Assembly (NCBI GenBank): GCA_942493245.1
Contig: OW818685.1
Span: forward strand, 806,001-870,000
Direction: 5' to 3'
DNA from: DAOPYU01 sp942493245
GTDB taxonomy: Bacteria > Sumerlaeota > Sumerlaeia > UBA8349
DNA: 64,000 nucleotides
Shown here: positions 1-9,500 of the stretch, piece after piece
How positions within the stretch are numbered: the stretch's first letter is position 1
Layout of the letters: each line of letters opens with the position of its first letter
Notes under the pieces: generated by a model
What the model was told of the DNA's origin: nothing
Seen by the model: the letters and a program-made list of their open reading frames with translations, nothing else
Database searches by the model: none
Program-made: the position numbers and the translations under genes

Positions 1-1541
1 AGACGCAGTTGCTTGACCGTTCCTTTGGGTATCCCCTGCAATCCGGGTCCCGCATAGATGTCGGCCAGATAGACCTGTCCGTCCTTGCGCGCCGTATCGA
101 CTTTGGAAGGAATAACAGGAGGACGCTTGACCGGGCGCAATGGCACTGGCTCGAGGAGCGCGTAGTCTGGAATCTCTTTGATGAGTATCCGGTTGTCGAA
201 CACGTCCACCAGGTAGAGACCCCAGGGCGCCTGGGCATCGGGTTGGCTGGCAACGAGAAAGTATTTGCTGCTGAGCGGGTAGGGGTGGAGGAACTTGGGC
301 CAGCTGTTGACCACCAGCCCGTCTCGGATGACCGGCTCGACTTTTTGGCCGCGTCCGGGAATGCGCTGGATCGCGCCGTCGGCTTCGTGGCGTCCCTGAG
401 CGGGGTCGAAGAGAACGAGTTCCCCCATGCGGCGCGAATCGTGGTGGCCGCCAATGATGGCGACGAACTGCGAAGGGTGATTGGGCACGGGGCGGGCATA
501 GAACATCGAGTTGGGCCAGTAGGAATTGCTGCCGTAGTATTCCATCTGTCCCGTGCCGTCGGGGTTCATGTGGAAAAGGATGCGCGAGACGAAATGCGGG
601 ATGTCGGAATACTCCCAGCGCAGATAGAGCACCCGTCCGTTGTTGAGGACCGTCGGACACCAGTTGTGTTCCTGATCGAAGGACTGGCGTCGGACTGCGC
701 CCGTGGATCGGTCATAGTAAAACAGGTTGGTGACTTTGGAGGCGCCTGTCACGCAGGGGACTCCCACAAAAGGCGCTGTCGAGGTGAAAACGATGTTGTC
801 GTCGGGCAGGTAACAGGCGTCGTAGTTATGGACATCCGGTTCTGGAATCAGGGACAGTTGAGAGGGGTTTTGTCCATCGGTCCCGGCTTCGTAGATTTGC
901 CACAGGCCGTTTGCCGCCGGCATGGAGAAGAGCATCTTCCGCGCGTCCCAATGCAGGTCCACATCGCCGACAAATTCACCGTTCGGAGGACGGTAGAGCG
1001 TGCGCAATGCGCCCTGGGGGCTGACAGGTGAGAGGGTGACAATTTCATTGTCGTAGCCCCGGGGCGGCAGGTCGCTGTTCCCCTCCCAGTTGTTGGGTAA
1101 CCCAAGATTCTGGACGTTCCGTTTGACCAATAGCAGGCGGTCGAAGTCGAGCAGGGGGTTGGCGAGCAGGATTTCGCGGGCCAGGGCAAGAATGGCTTCG
1201 GCCTGGGGCAGAACCGTTGCGTCTCCATTCTGCAAGCTGTTGCGGACCGAGTAATAGGCGGAATCGCTGTAATTGCTCAGGTCGGCAAGTTGCGCCCGCC
1301 ATTTCGGCCCACTGGGATACTTCTCGCCAAAGGTTTGCATGAGGTCGTTCACGGCCAGTTTAAGCGTTGCCGGACTGATCTGCTGAATCTGACGGAAGGC
1401 CTGGTTTATCCGGGTCGCCTGGTCGGCAACCGGGGTGGGCGTGGGAGGACTCTGGGCCGAAACGGACAGCAGACAGAGCACGCTTCCCCCCAGGACTGTC
1501 ATGCGGCCTAGTTTAAAAAGATTCGAAAAGAGAGAGAACAT
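1..1541 (-). CDS. HZS-alpha-like secreted beta-propeller protein (3' end outside window)
   Basis: The reading frame is open from the ATG at 1541 down to the window edge, about 513 codons with no stop, so the C-terminus is missing. A GGAGGA Shine-Dalgarno precedes the ATG. The first 30 residues form a signal peptide ending near LLSVSAQ. A helical N-terminal region follows, then a propeller-like region with recurrent blocks such as VDLHWDARKMLFS, DNIVFTSTAP, VLYLRWEYSDI and IRDGLVVNSWPK. This pattern matches proteins annotated with the hydrazine synthase alpha-subunit middle domain, common in Planctomycetes and relatives that do not do anammox. No CXXCH haem motif occurs in the visible part, so a catalytic hydrazine role is unlikely; substrate and function are unknown. 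It lies 57 bp downstream of the sensor kinase on the same strand and may be co-transcribed. An overlapping plus-strand frame is a shadow. Confidence 0.75.
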   Translation of the reverse strand, partial: MFSLFSNLFKLGRMTVLGGSVLCLLSVSAQSPPTPTPVADQATRINQAFRQIQQISPATLKLAVNDLMQTFGEKYPSGPKWRAQLADLSNYSDSAYYSVRNSLQNGDATVLPQAEAILALAREILLANPLLDFDRLLLVKRNVQNLGLPNNWEGNSDLPPRGYDNEIVTLSPVSPQGALRTLYRPPNGEFVGDVDLHWDARKMLFSMPAANGLWQIYEAGTDGQNPSQLSLIPEPDVHNYDACYLPDDNIVFTSTAPFVGVPCVTGASKVTNLFYYDRSTGAVRRQSFDQEHNWCPTVLNNGRVLYLRWEYSDIPHFVSRILFHMNPDGTGQMEYYGSNSYWPNSMFYARPVPNHPSQFVAIIGGHHDSRRMGELVLFDPAQGRHEADGAIQRIPGRGQKVEPVIRDGLVVNSWPKFLHPYPLSSKYFLVASQPDAQAPWGLYLVDVFDNRILIKEIPDYALLEPVPLRPVKRPPVIPSKVDTARKDGQVYLADIYAGPGLQGIPKGTVKQLR

Positions 1542-1598
1542 GCGAGGAATCCTCCAAAAACTTCGTGACGGCGGGTGGAATCCCAGCCGGTTGGAGTG

Positions 1599-4500
1599 TT
1601 ATTCATGCGCGTCGAGCATCTGGCGGATGACACGCAACAAATCGCGGGGGCCGTAGGGCTTTTGAAGCAACCCTGTCTTGCTTGTCGGCGAAAAATCGTC
1701 ACCGAGGTGTTGATGGCTGTAACCGGTCAGGAAAACAATGGGAAGTTCCGGCCGCAGGGCGCGGATGGCGTCGCAGGCAGCCGGGCCGTTGAGTCGGGGC
1801 ATGACGACATCGAGCAGAGCCAGTTTTATCCGGTCGGCGTTTTTCTGGAACAACTCGACGGCCTCGTTTCCATCGCATGCGACGAGGAGGTGGTACCCCG
1901 CCCGTTCCAGAATCCGCACGGCCACTCCGCGCACCTGCTCTTCGTCTTCCGCCAGCAGGATGGTTTCGGTTCCCCCGACCGGAGGTGTGAATGACTTGAG
2001 AAGATTGATTTTTGTTTCATCTTCCTCCTGCAGGAGGAAGATGGGCAGACAAATTCTGAAGGAAGTCCCCTGTCCCGTTTCAGTCGCCACACTGATGAGT
2101 CCATCGTGCCGGTGGACAATGCCGTACACCGTGGCCAATCCGAGTCCGGTCCCTTGTCCGACTTCCTTGGTGGTGAAGAACGGCTCGAATATCCGGTCGC
2201 GCACTTCCTGCGACATGCCGAATCCGGTGTCGGTCACGGTCAACTGGATGTAATCGCCCGGTCTGGCCCACGCATTCTGTTCGCAAAACGCCTGGTCGAA
2301 AGAGACGTTTTCCGTTTCAATTGAAATGACTCCACCCTGCGGCATGGCGTCGCGCGCATTTACGCAGAGGTTCATCAGAACCTGCTCGATCTGCCCGGGA
2401 TCGGCTTGAATCTTCCGCAGACCCGGACAGGGGACAACATTCAGCACAATGCGTTCCCCGATTACCCGGCCGATCATTTTGACCAGTCCGGCAATCGTGT
2501 TGTTGAGATCGAGGGGCACAGGCCGCAGGGAATCGCGCCGGCTGAACGTGAGCAGTTGGCGCACCAGCGTCGCCGCGCGATCCACCGCCACCGTGACTTC
2601 CTGCAGATGATCGCGAGTTTGCGTCCGGAGCGTCCGATCTTCCATCGCCAGGTAGATGTACCCCTGAATACCCTGCAGGAGATTGTTGAAATCATGGGCG
2701 ATTCCGCCCGCCAGTTGTCCGACGGCCTCCATCTTCTGGGCCTGGCGCAGTTGCGATTCGAGGGTGGTCTTTTCCGTCACATCCACCCCGGCGCCGATCA
2801 TGTACTCGACCGCGCCTTCGGGGCTTTTTATGGCGGATTTGCACCAGTCGATCAGGCGCTTCTGCCCGTTTTTGGCGAGCCAATGGTTGCGATACATGCC
2901 GGTCTGTCCGGTTGCGTTGGAGTCCTCGAAGACCGCCTGGACAGTTTCTTTTTCGTCGGGAGCAATGAGCGCGTCCCAGAAGGGTCTGCCCAGCAGGTCG
3001 AAGGACGAGTAACCCGTGCAGGTCTCACAGGCATGGTTGAACAAAACCACGTTGCCACAAGTGTCGAGCACCCAGACAAGCGCCTGGACGGTCTGCAGGA
3101 CTGTCGAATTGAAATCGCGCTCGCGTTTGAGGAGGATTTCCGCCTGCTTGCGGCGCCGGGCATCGCGTATGGCGACCAGCACACACCGTTTGCCTCCGAT
3201 TTCGGAAAGACGCAGCGCGATCTCGGCCCAGAAGATTTCGCCGTTGGGTTTTCGTATCCTGGACTCGAAAATCGAAACGCTTTTTTCGTCTGCGTTTTTG
3301 ATCGTCATTTTCCAGGAATCCAGAGAGGATTCGGTGTCGTCTTCTGGAATCAGATCGGTCAACGTCAGCCGGATCGCTTCGTCGCGCTTGCACAGGAAAA
3401 GGCTCAGAGTCGTTTGATTGACATCCAGGCACTCCTGCGTGTCGGCGTCCAGAATGAAAAGCGCTTCGCTCGACGCGTTGAAGACTTCCCGGTAGTTGCA
3501 CTCGCTCTCGATGAGCGCTTTCCGCGCTTCCTCGTGCTCCTGAATCTCCCGGAGCAGATTCTGGTTGGTCTGGGCCAGTTCCTGAGTGCGCCGCTCGACC
3601 GCCCGGCGCAGACGCCGGTTGAAAATATACAGAAGAGTGGCCGTCCCCGTGATGACCAGAAGCGCCGACAGGCTGATGCCGATCGTCCAGAGAAGCCAGC
3701 GTTGATCGGGTGGCGCATCCGGAGAGTAAAAGAATTCTTCAAGCGGAACCTCCGGTTCAATAAAACCGGTTTTGGCGTAGGTGTCGGCAATGTGGACCCA
3801 GCGGTTTTTGTTGATATGCCCGATCTGCACCAGATGGGGTAGAATCAACCGTCGAAGGCTTTGGGCTTCATACTCGAGTTGCGCCCGCTCCCGTTTCGGG
3901 CTGTAGCGTTCGATGATCAGATCCGCGATTTCCTGCGGATGTTCGAGCGCGTATTCCCAGCCTCGAATGGAGGCCTCGCGGAAAGAGCGAACCCCTTCTG
4001 GATCGCGCTCGATTTGTTGACGGGTTGTATAAAGGCAGTCCCCATAAAAATCGGCGGTGTAGGAATTCGACCGGATGATGTTGACTTTAGTTCCACGTTG
4101 CGCCATCTGATAGGGGGCATCCGTGATGTCGGCGCTCATGACATCCACTTTACCCTGAATCAGGTCGTCGAATCGCCACGTGTGCGGTGTGCGGATCAGG
4201 CGGTCGAGCGAAATGCCCTCGCTCAGGAAAATATCCATGAATTCCGCTTCCGTGTCGGGGTTGAACATCACGCGCTTGCCGATGGCGTCCGCCGGAGTCT
4301 TGATGCCCGAATCGGTCAGGGCTATGCCGATCTTGCAGGAATGTTGCTGAATAGCGGCCAGAACCACAATGGGTTTTCCCCGGGTGTACTCCACGAGCGG
4401 ATAGGTGGTGGAGACCAGAAAGTCCGCTCGGCCGGCCAACAGTTCGCCGGTCAGATCCTGCCCGAGTTTTCCCTCGCGTATTTCCACCTCAAGCCCCGCG

Positions 4501-4751
4501 TCCCGGTAATACCCTTTTTCTAGGGCCGCGTAATAGCCGGCAAATTCAAACCGGTGGATCCATCTCAACTGCAAAACAACCTTCCGCGGGTTCGCCGTGT
4601 CAGCGGTATCGGTTGTCTCCTGCGCTCGCAGACACAGGGGGAATCCGCACCCGAGCGCCCAGACGCAGAAAATCAGCATCCACCTCCGCAGGTACAACCG
4701 CGGACACAGAGGCGCATGATTGCATGATTCTGTCTGGCCGAACTCTGACAT
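1599..4751 (-). CDS. Hybrid sensor histidine kinase with periplasmic NMT1/THI5-like sensor domain
   Basis: Inner-membrane two-component sensor that should bind a small solute outside the membrane and pass phosphate from a His to an attached receiver. Positions are counted from a possible upstream TTG at 4778. Signal/anchor at about 27-52; SsuA/THI5-like substrate-binding domain about 65-290 (VVLQLRWIHRFEFAGYYAALEKGYY is split here by family knowledge; key part is QLRWIHRFEFAGYY); transmembrane helix 361-386; two PAS domains about 425-540 and 555-675; HisKA with H695 in GGIAHDFNNLL; HATPase with N-box NLCVNARDAM (803-812) and G-box GTGLGL near 876; receiver with D990 in LLDVVMPRLNG. The start is uncertain: the ATG at 4751 keeps a charged n-region (RLYLRR) before the hydrophobic stretch, while the ATG at 4679 has a GGAGG only 3 nt away. 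In this sensor class the ligand is often a pyrimidine or sulfonate-like compound, but nothing here identifies it. Confidence 0.9.
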   Translation of the reverse strand: MSEFGQTESCNHAPLCPRLYLRRWMLIFCVWALGCGFPLCLRAQETTDTADTANPRKVVLQLRWIHRFEFAGYYAALEKGYYRDAGLEVEIREGKLGQDLTGELLAGRADFLVSTTYPLVEYTRGKPIVVLAAIQQHSCKIGIALTDSGIKTPADAIGKRVMFNPDTEAEFMDIFLSEGISLDRLIRTPHTWRFDDLIQGKVDVMSADITDAPYQMAQRGTKVNIIRSNSYTADFYGDCLYTTRQQIERDPEGVRSFREASIRGWEYALEHPQEIADLIIERYSPKRERAQLEYEAQSLRRLILPHLVQIGHINKNRWVHIADTYAKTGFIEPEVPLEEFFYSPDAPPDQRWLLWTIGISLSALLVITGTATLLYIFNRRLRRAVERRTQELAQTNQNLLREIQEHEEARKALIESECNYREVFNASSEALFILDADTQECLDVNQTTLSLFLCKRDEAIRLTLTDLIPEDDTESSLDSWKMTIKNADEKSVSIFESRIRKPNGEIFWAEIALRLSEIGGKRCVLVAIRDARRRKQAEILLKRERDFNSTVLQTVQALVWVLDTCGNVVLFNHACETCTGYSSFDLLGRPFWDALIAPDEKETVQAVFEDSNATGQTGMYRNHWLAKNGQKRLIDWCKSAIKSPEGAVEYMIGAGVDVTEKTTLESQLRQAQKMEAVGQLAGGIAHDFNNLLQGIQGYIYLAMEDRTLRTQTRDHLQEVTVAVDRAATLVRQLLTFSRRDSLRPVPLDLNNTIAGLVKMIGRVIGERIVLNVVPCPGLRKIQADPGQIEQVLMNLCVNARDAMPQGGVISIETENVSFDQAFCEQNAWARPGDYIQLTVTDTGFGMSQEVRDRIFEPFFTTKEVGQGTGLGLATVYGIVHRHDGLISVATETGQGTSFRICLPIFLLQEEDETKINLLKSFTPPVGGTETILLAEDEEQVRGVAVRILERAGYHLLVACDGNEAVELFQKNADRIKLALLDVVMPRLNGPAACDAIRALRPELPIVFLTGYSHQHLGDDFSPTSKTGLLQKPYGPRDLLRVIRQMLDAHE

Positions 4752-5000
4752 GCCTGAAATCTCGGGTCTAACCGGCAAACTCCACGAAAGGGCCGAATTG
4801 GCAGATTTTCTACCCCTCAGATGCCCCCACTATGCCGAAAAGGCGGGCGGTTGTACATGAAAAAGCGAACATTTCCATTCAGACGAAAAAAGAGACGAGA
4901 GCGCTTCCGAGACAAAAAGGGGACAGATTGCCCCGTCAGGATTTTGCTTTGTTCTGAATGACGCGGTCTGCGTCGTTGACACTCCGATGACGGTTGACGA

Positions 5001-6071
5001 CTACTTGAGGGCGATTCCCAGCTCGGTCAGAAACACTTCCATGAGAAGGTCCGAGTCGAGGAAGGGACGCGAGAGCAGATCATTTTGTTCGAGGATGACC
5101 TGAACCGCCCGCGCCAGACTCTGGGGTGAGTGCCGGCGCGACGCCTCAGCCACTTCCGCGGCCAGGTCGCGGTTGACCAGGAGCGACTGGCGCGCCATCT
5201 CCTCGCACTGAGTTTCGGTGGCCTGACCCGAAGTCAACAGACCCGCCACCAGCAGGTCGCGGAACCACGTCAGCAGGCTCGTCATGGCGTCGGCGGGCGA
5301 GCCGTCGTGGGTGTCGAGGAGGTTGCGTCCCACGCGAAAAATAGAAGGGTACCCCTCGCGATTGAAGAAATCCAGTTCCCCCACCATGCGGCGGCGGCGT
5401 TCCTCGTTCTCGCCCGAAAGGAAGTCGAGCGCCAGACCGGGTCGCCCCCCCGAGAGCGCGGCGGCCGTCTGGGCGCGCCGCATCGAACAACGCCCCACCT
5501 CGCCGAGCCATTCGCTCAGGACGCCAAACTCTACCGGCGGGCAGCGCAGCAGGGCACAGCGCGACCGGATTGTGGTCAGAACCTGGTTGATCTGCTGGGT
5601 GCAAAGCACGATATAAAGCGACGGCGGCGGTTCCTCGAGCAGTTTCAGGAGGTTGTTGGCCGCCACGACGTTCATCGCCTCAATGGGGGCGATGAGAATC
5701 ACCTTGTGGGGCGACTCGAGCGGCGCGTAGTAGGCCCGCTCCTGCATTTCGTCCACCTGCCCCTTGAGGATCTGGCCCGAGGCCGACTTCGGCTCGATTA
5801 CCAGGACGTCGGGGTGCGTGCCGCGCTCAACTTTTCCGAGGGCGCGTTCGGCTTTTTCGCTGCCGGGTTCCAGACCGTGGGTCACCAGCCGTTTGGCCAG
5901 CGCATATATCAACGAGCGCTTACCCACCCCGACCGGACCGGTAAACAGGAGGGCATGGGGAAGGCATTCGTGCTCGCACGCCCCCAGCAGGAAGCGTTTG
6001 ACCAGATCCTGGCCCACAATGGTCTCGAAGGTGTGTTGGGGCGCCTCGAGGCGCCCCATCCGCTGTTCCAT
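5001..6071 (-). CDS. holB: DNA polymerase III subunit delta prime
   Basis: AAA+ clamp-loader subunit that works with delta and the tau/gamma subunits to load the sliding clamp. Counting from a possible GTG at 6083, the Walker-A-like loop GPVGVGKR is at 49-56, the delta-prime hallmark HPDVLVIEP at 90-98, NNLLKLLEEPPP at 143-154, and the SRC motif (IRSRC) at 172-176. The C-terminal third is helical, as expected for the clamp-loader collar domain. The cysteine zinc module seen in many delta-prime/DnaX proteins is not evident. The ATG at 6071 is preferred to the GTG at 6083; a further ATG exists at 6059, and none has a strong Shine-Dalgarno. No replication partner lies next to it. Confidence 0.9.
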   Translation of the reverse strand: MEQRMGRLEAPQHTFETIVGQDLVKRFLLGACEHECLPHALLFTGPVGVGKRSLIYALAKRLVTHGLEPGSEKAERALGKVERGTHPDVLVIEPKSASGQILKGQVDEMQERAYYAPLESPHKVILIAPIEAMNVVAANNLLKLLEEPPPSLYIVLCTQQINQVLTTIRSRCALLRCPPVEFGVLSEWLGEVGRCSMRRAQTAAALSGGRPGLALDFLSGENEERRRRMVGELDFFNREGYPSIFRVGRNLLDTHDGSPADAMTSLLTWFRDLLVAGLLTSGQATETQCEEMARQSLLVNRDLAAEVAEASRRHSPQSLARAVQVILEQNDLLSRPFLDSDLLMEVFLTELGIALK

Positions 6072-6545
6072 AGTTCCGATCACTTTTCTGCCTGTATCAC
6101 GGTACCGGTTTTCACCGTTTCAGGTACCAGCGGGTGCAACCCTGGTCCTCGCCAATACGGCTTTAATGTGAACCATAGATGGGCAAAGGATGCAAGCGCG
6201 AATGCAGGGGAGTTTATGTTGTGTGCGTCGCTTCTCAGTAGGACTCTTTGTGTGCGGACTTCAGAACGAGTCTTGTCTGGGACTCACAATTTCAGCATTT
6301 ACAGACGAAGACAATCCTGTGGGAGATCGTGGAATACTTCTTGCTCATTTTAAGAAGAAGGGTATTTTTGTCCCCAGAAATGGACCATATCGTCCGGTGT
6401 TCCAGGCGAGATTGCGCGGGAAATGTTCTGAAAGGTACAGTGCGTGTATGTGCCGCCTTTCGAGCGCCGGACCGTCTTGCGTTTTATCCTGATCCGATCC
6501 CCCGCCGCTTTTCCGAAGAGTGGTGGAAATTCGAGGAGGCGAAAA
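6072..6545. other. Intergenic region, holB / fusion glycosidase
   Basis: About 470 bp between divergently transcribed genes. I see no RNA gene, terminator or convincing gene here; the open frames lack family resemblance. It probably carries both promoters, but no clear sigma-70 hexamer pair could be assigned by eye. The only strong signal is the GAGGAGG ribosome binding site at its right edge, which fixes the start of the next gene. Confidence 0.5.
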
Positions 6546-9500
6546 ATGGCACTCTTGAGAACAGTAAAAGCATGGGTTTTTGTGGCATATTTCCTGTTGC
6601 TGGCGAGTGGGCTGACTCGGGCCGACTCCAACAATTCCAGTACCGACTGGTTCCGGGATGCGCGGTATGGGATTTTTATGCACTTCCTGCCGGGAGACGC
6701 CCGCCAACTGGCCCTGACCGATCAATTCGACGTGGAAGCGCTCGCCCGGCAACTCGAGGAAATGGGGGCAAAGTATTTTGTCCTCACCCTCCAGCAGAAC
6801 TCCGGCTATTGCGTGTCGCCCAACCGGGCCTACAGCCGTATCACCAAATACTGCCCGGGCGAACGGGCGTCCGAGCGCGATCTGCCCCTGGATCTCTATA
6901 AGGCCCTGCACCCCAGAGGGATTCGCTTGATGCTCTATCTGCCTTGCCAGCCTCCGAACCGGGACGCACACGCGCAGAGAGCGTTCGGTCTGCCGGAGGG
7001 CGCAGCCGATCAGCCTCTCACCGAAGAGGTGGCCCAGAAATGGGCCGAGGTCATCCAGGAATGGTCCGACCGCTACGGCGACAAGGTGGCCGGGTGGTGG
7101 TTCGACGGGGGGTACGAATGGGTCCGCTTCAACGAATCCATCGCTCAGACCTATGCCCGGGCAGTCAAGCATGGCAATCCCAACGCCATCGTGTCTTTCA
7201 ATCCCGGTGTGCGAGTCATCCGGCACACCCAGGCGGAAGACTACACGGCCGGGGAACTGAACGAGCCGTTCGGCCAGATTCCCGCCTCGCGCTGGCTCGA
7301 CGGTTCGCAGTGGCACGCGCTGACGTTTCTTGGCGCGAACTGGTCGGACCGGGGCACCCGCTACCCGGCGGAAAAGTGGGCCGAGTGGGTGAAAGCCGTC
7401 ACCGCCCGTGAGGGAGTCGTCACGCTCGACATGGGGCCGAACTGGGATCCGGCCAAGGGGCCGATAGGCTCTCTGGCCGCCGAACAGGTCGCGCAGGTCA
7501 AGGCGATCCGGGCGGCGTTGAACCCGACAACCGCCGCAACCTCCACCGCCAACACGCAATCTCCCGACAGCAAAGAGTGGATCTCCCTCTTCGACGGTAA
7601 GTCGCTCGATGGATGGAAAGCCAGCGAAAGCCAGAATTCGTTCAAAGTGGTGGAGGGGATGATTCAGGCGCACGGAGAGCGGTCGCATCTGTTTTATGTG
7701 GGAGGCGCGAACCGGAAAGCGGATTTCAAAAACTTCGAGTTTTCCACAGAAGTCCTGACCAGACCGGGAACCAACTCCGGGATTTACTTCCACACGGAGT
7801 TTCAGGAAAAAGACTGGCCGGGACAGGGCTTTGAAGTCCAGATTGACAACTCACAGAAGGAACACAACGGCTATCTGGAGATGAAAAAGACAGGCAGCCT
7901 CTACGGGGTGCGCAATGTGTACAAGGAACTGGTGCGGGACAACGAGTGGTTCACGGTGCGCATCGCCGTGCGCGGCCCGCGCGTGCAGATCCACCTCAAC
8001 GACACCCTGGTGGTGGACTATGTCGAGCCTCCGGCCTCCGGGGCGGACTCGGGCCGTCGGCTTTCCCACGGCGCCTTCGCCCTGCAGGGACACGATCCCG
8101 AGAGCGAGGTCTCGTTCCGCAATCTGCGCGTGAAACCGCTGCCCGACGATCTGACGGAACCAGCCCAGGCCGAACCGCTCGATGATGTGGCCCGCGAAAT
8201 CCTCCGTCTGGGGCGTGACAACTTCCCGCTGGTGGATTTCCACACCCATCTCAAGGGGGGCATCACGCTCGATAAGGTGCTGGAGCACATGCGCCGCACC
8301 GGCATCAACCACGGCATCGCGGTCAATGGGGGGATCGGTTTCCCAATTACCAACGACGCCGGGATCGAAGAATTCCGGAAGTCCTTGCAGGGCAACCCCT
8401 GCTACATCGCCCTTCAGGCGGAGGGACGCGAGTGGACCACCCTGTTCTCGGCCGAGGCCATCGCCAAGTTCGATTACGTTTTCACCGATGCCATGACCAT
8501 CCCCGACCACCGGGGCAAGCGCACGCGACTCTGGATCAAGGAAGAAGTCGAGATCCCCGAGAAACAGGCTTTCATGGACCTGCTCGTGAAGAACATCGTC
8601 TCGATCCTTGATAACGAACCGATTGACATCTATGTGAATCCGACCTTCCTGCCCGACATGATCGCCGCCGAATACGACGCGCTCTGGACGCCCGAACGCA
8701 TGCAGCAGGTGGTGGACGCCGCGGCGCGCAACGGCGTCGCCATCGAGATCAACAGCCGCCTGAAGATTCCGAACGCCGCCTTCATCCGACTTGCCAAGAA
8801 AGCGGGGGTCAAGTTTACGCTGGGCACCAACAACACCGACAAGGAACTCGAACTCGGGCGTCTCGAGTATTCGTTGCAGATGGTGAAAGAATGCGGACTG
8901 ACCTGGAAAGACATGTGGATGCCGAAGCCGGACGGCCAGAAACCGATTCAGGTGAAAGCAAAGTTCAACAAGGGTGCCCCCAAGTCCATCAGCGCGACTT
9001 CCGCCAATACAAGCGTCCTCACGGAAACCCCCAAGCGCCTCAAACGGGCCGACAGCTTTCTGGGGGTTCACTTCGATTTCCACGCGGGCAAGGACTGCAA
9101 CGAGATTGGCAAGAACACGACGCGCGAAATGATCGAAAGCGTGATTGATCAGGTTCACCCGGACTACCTCCAGATTGACTGCAAGGGTCATCCCGGCCTG
9201 TCGAGTTACCCGACCAACGCGGGCAACCGCGCGCCCGGTTTCGTGGGCGATCCACTGCGGCTCTGGCGGCAGGTGACCGCCGAGCGTGGGGTCTCGCTCT
9301 ACATGCACTATTCCGGCGTCTGGGACTCCGAGGCGATCAGTCAGCACCCCGACTGGGCGGCGGTCAATGCCGACGGCAAGGCGAATGGAAACGCCACGTC
9401 GTTCTTCGGCCCGTATGCCGACAAACTCCTGATCCCGCAGCTGCGCGAGTTGTCCGGCGAGTACAAAGTGGACGGCGCGTGGGTGGACGGTGAGTGCTGG

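Noticed and set aside
9..1031. 340-codon plus-strand frame at the left edge
   Set aside because: Antisense to the HZS-alpha-like protein, which has a signal peptide, a good ribosome site and family-like repeats.
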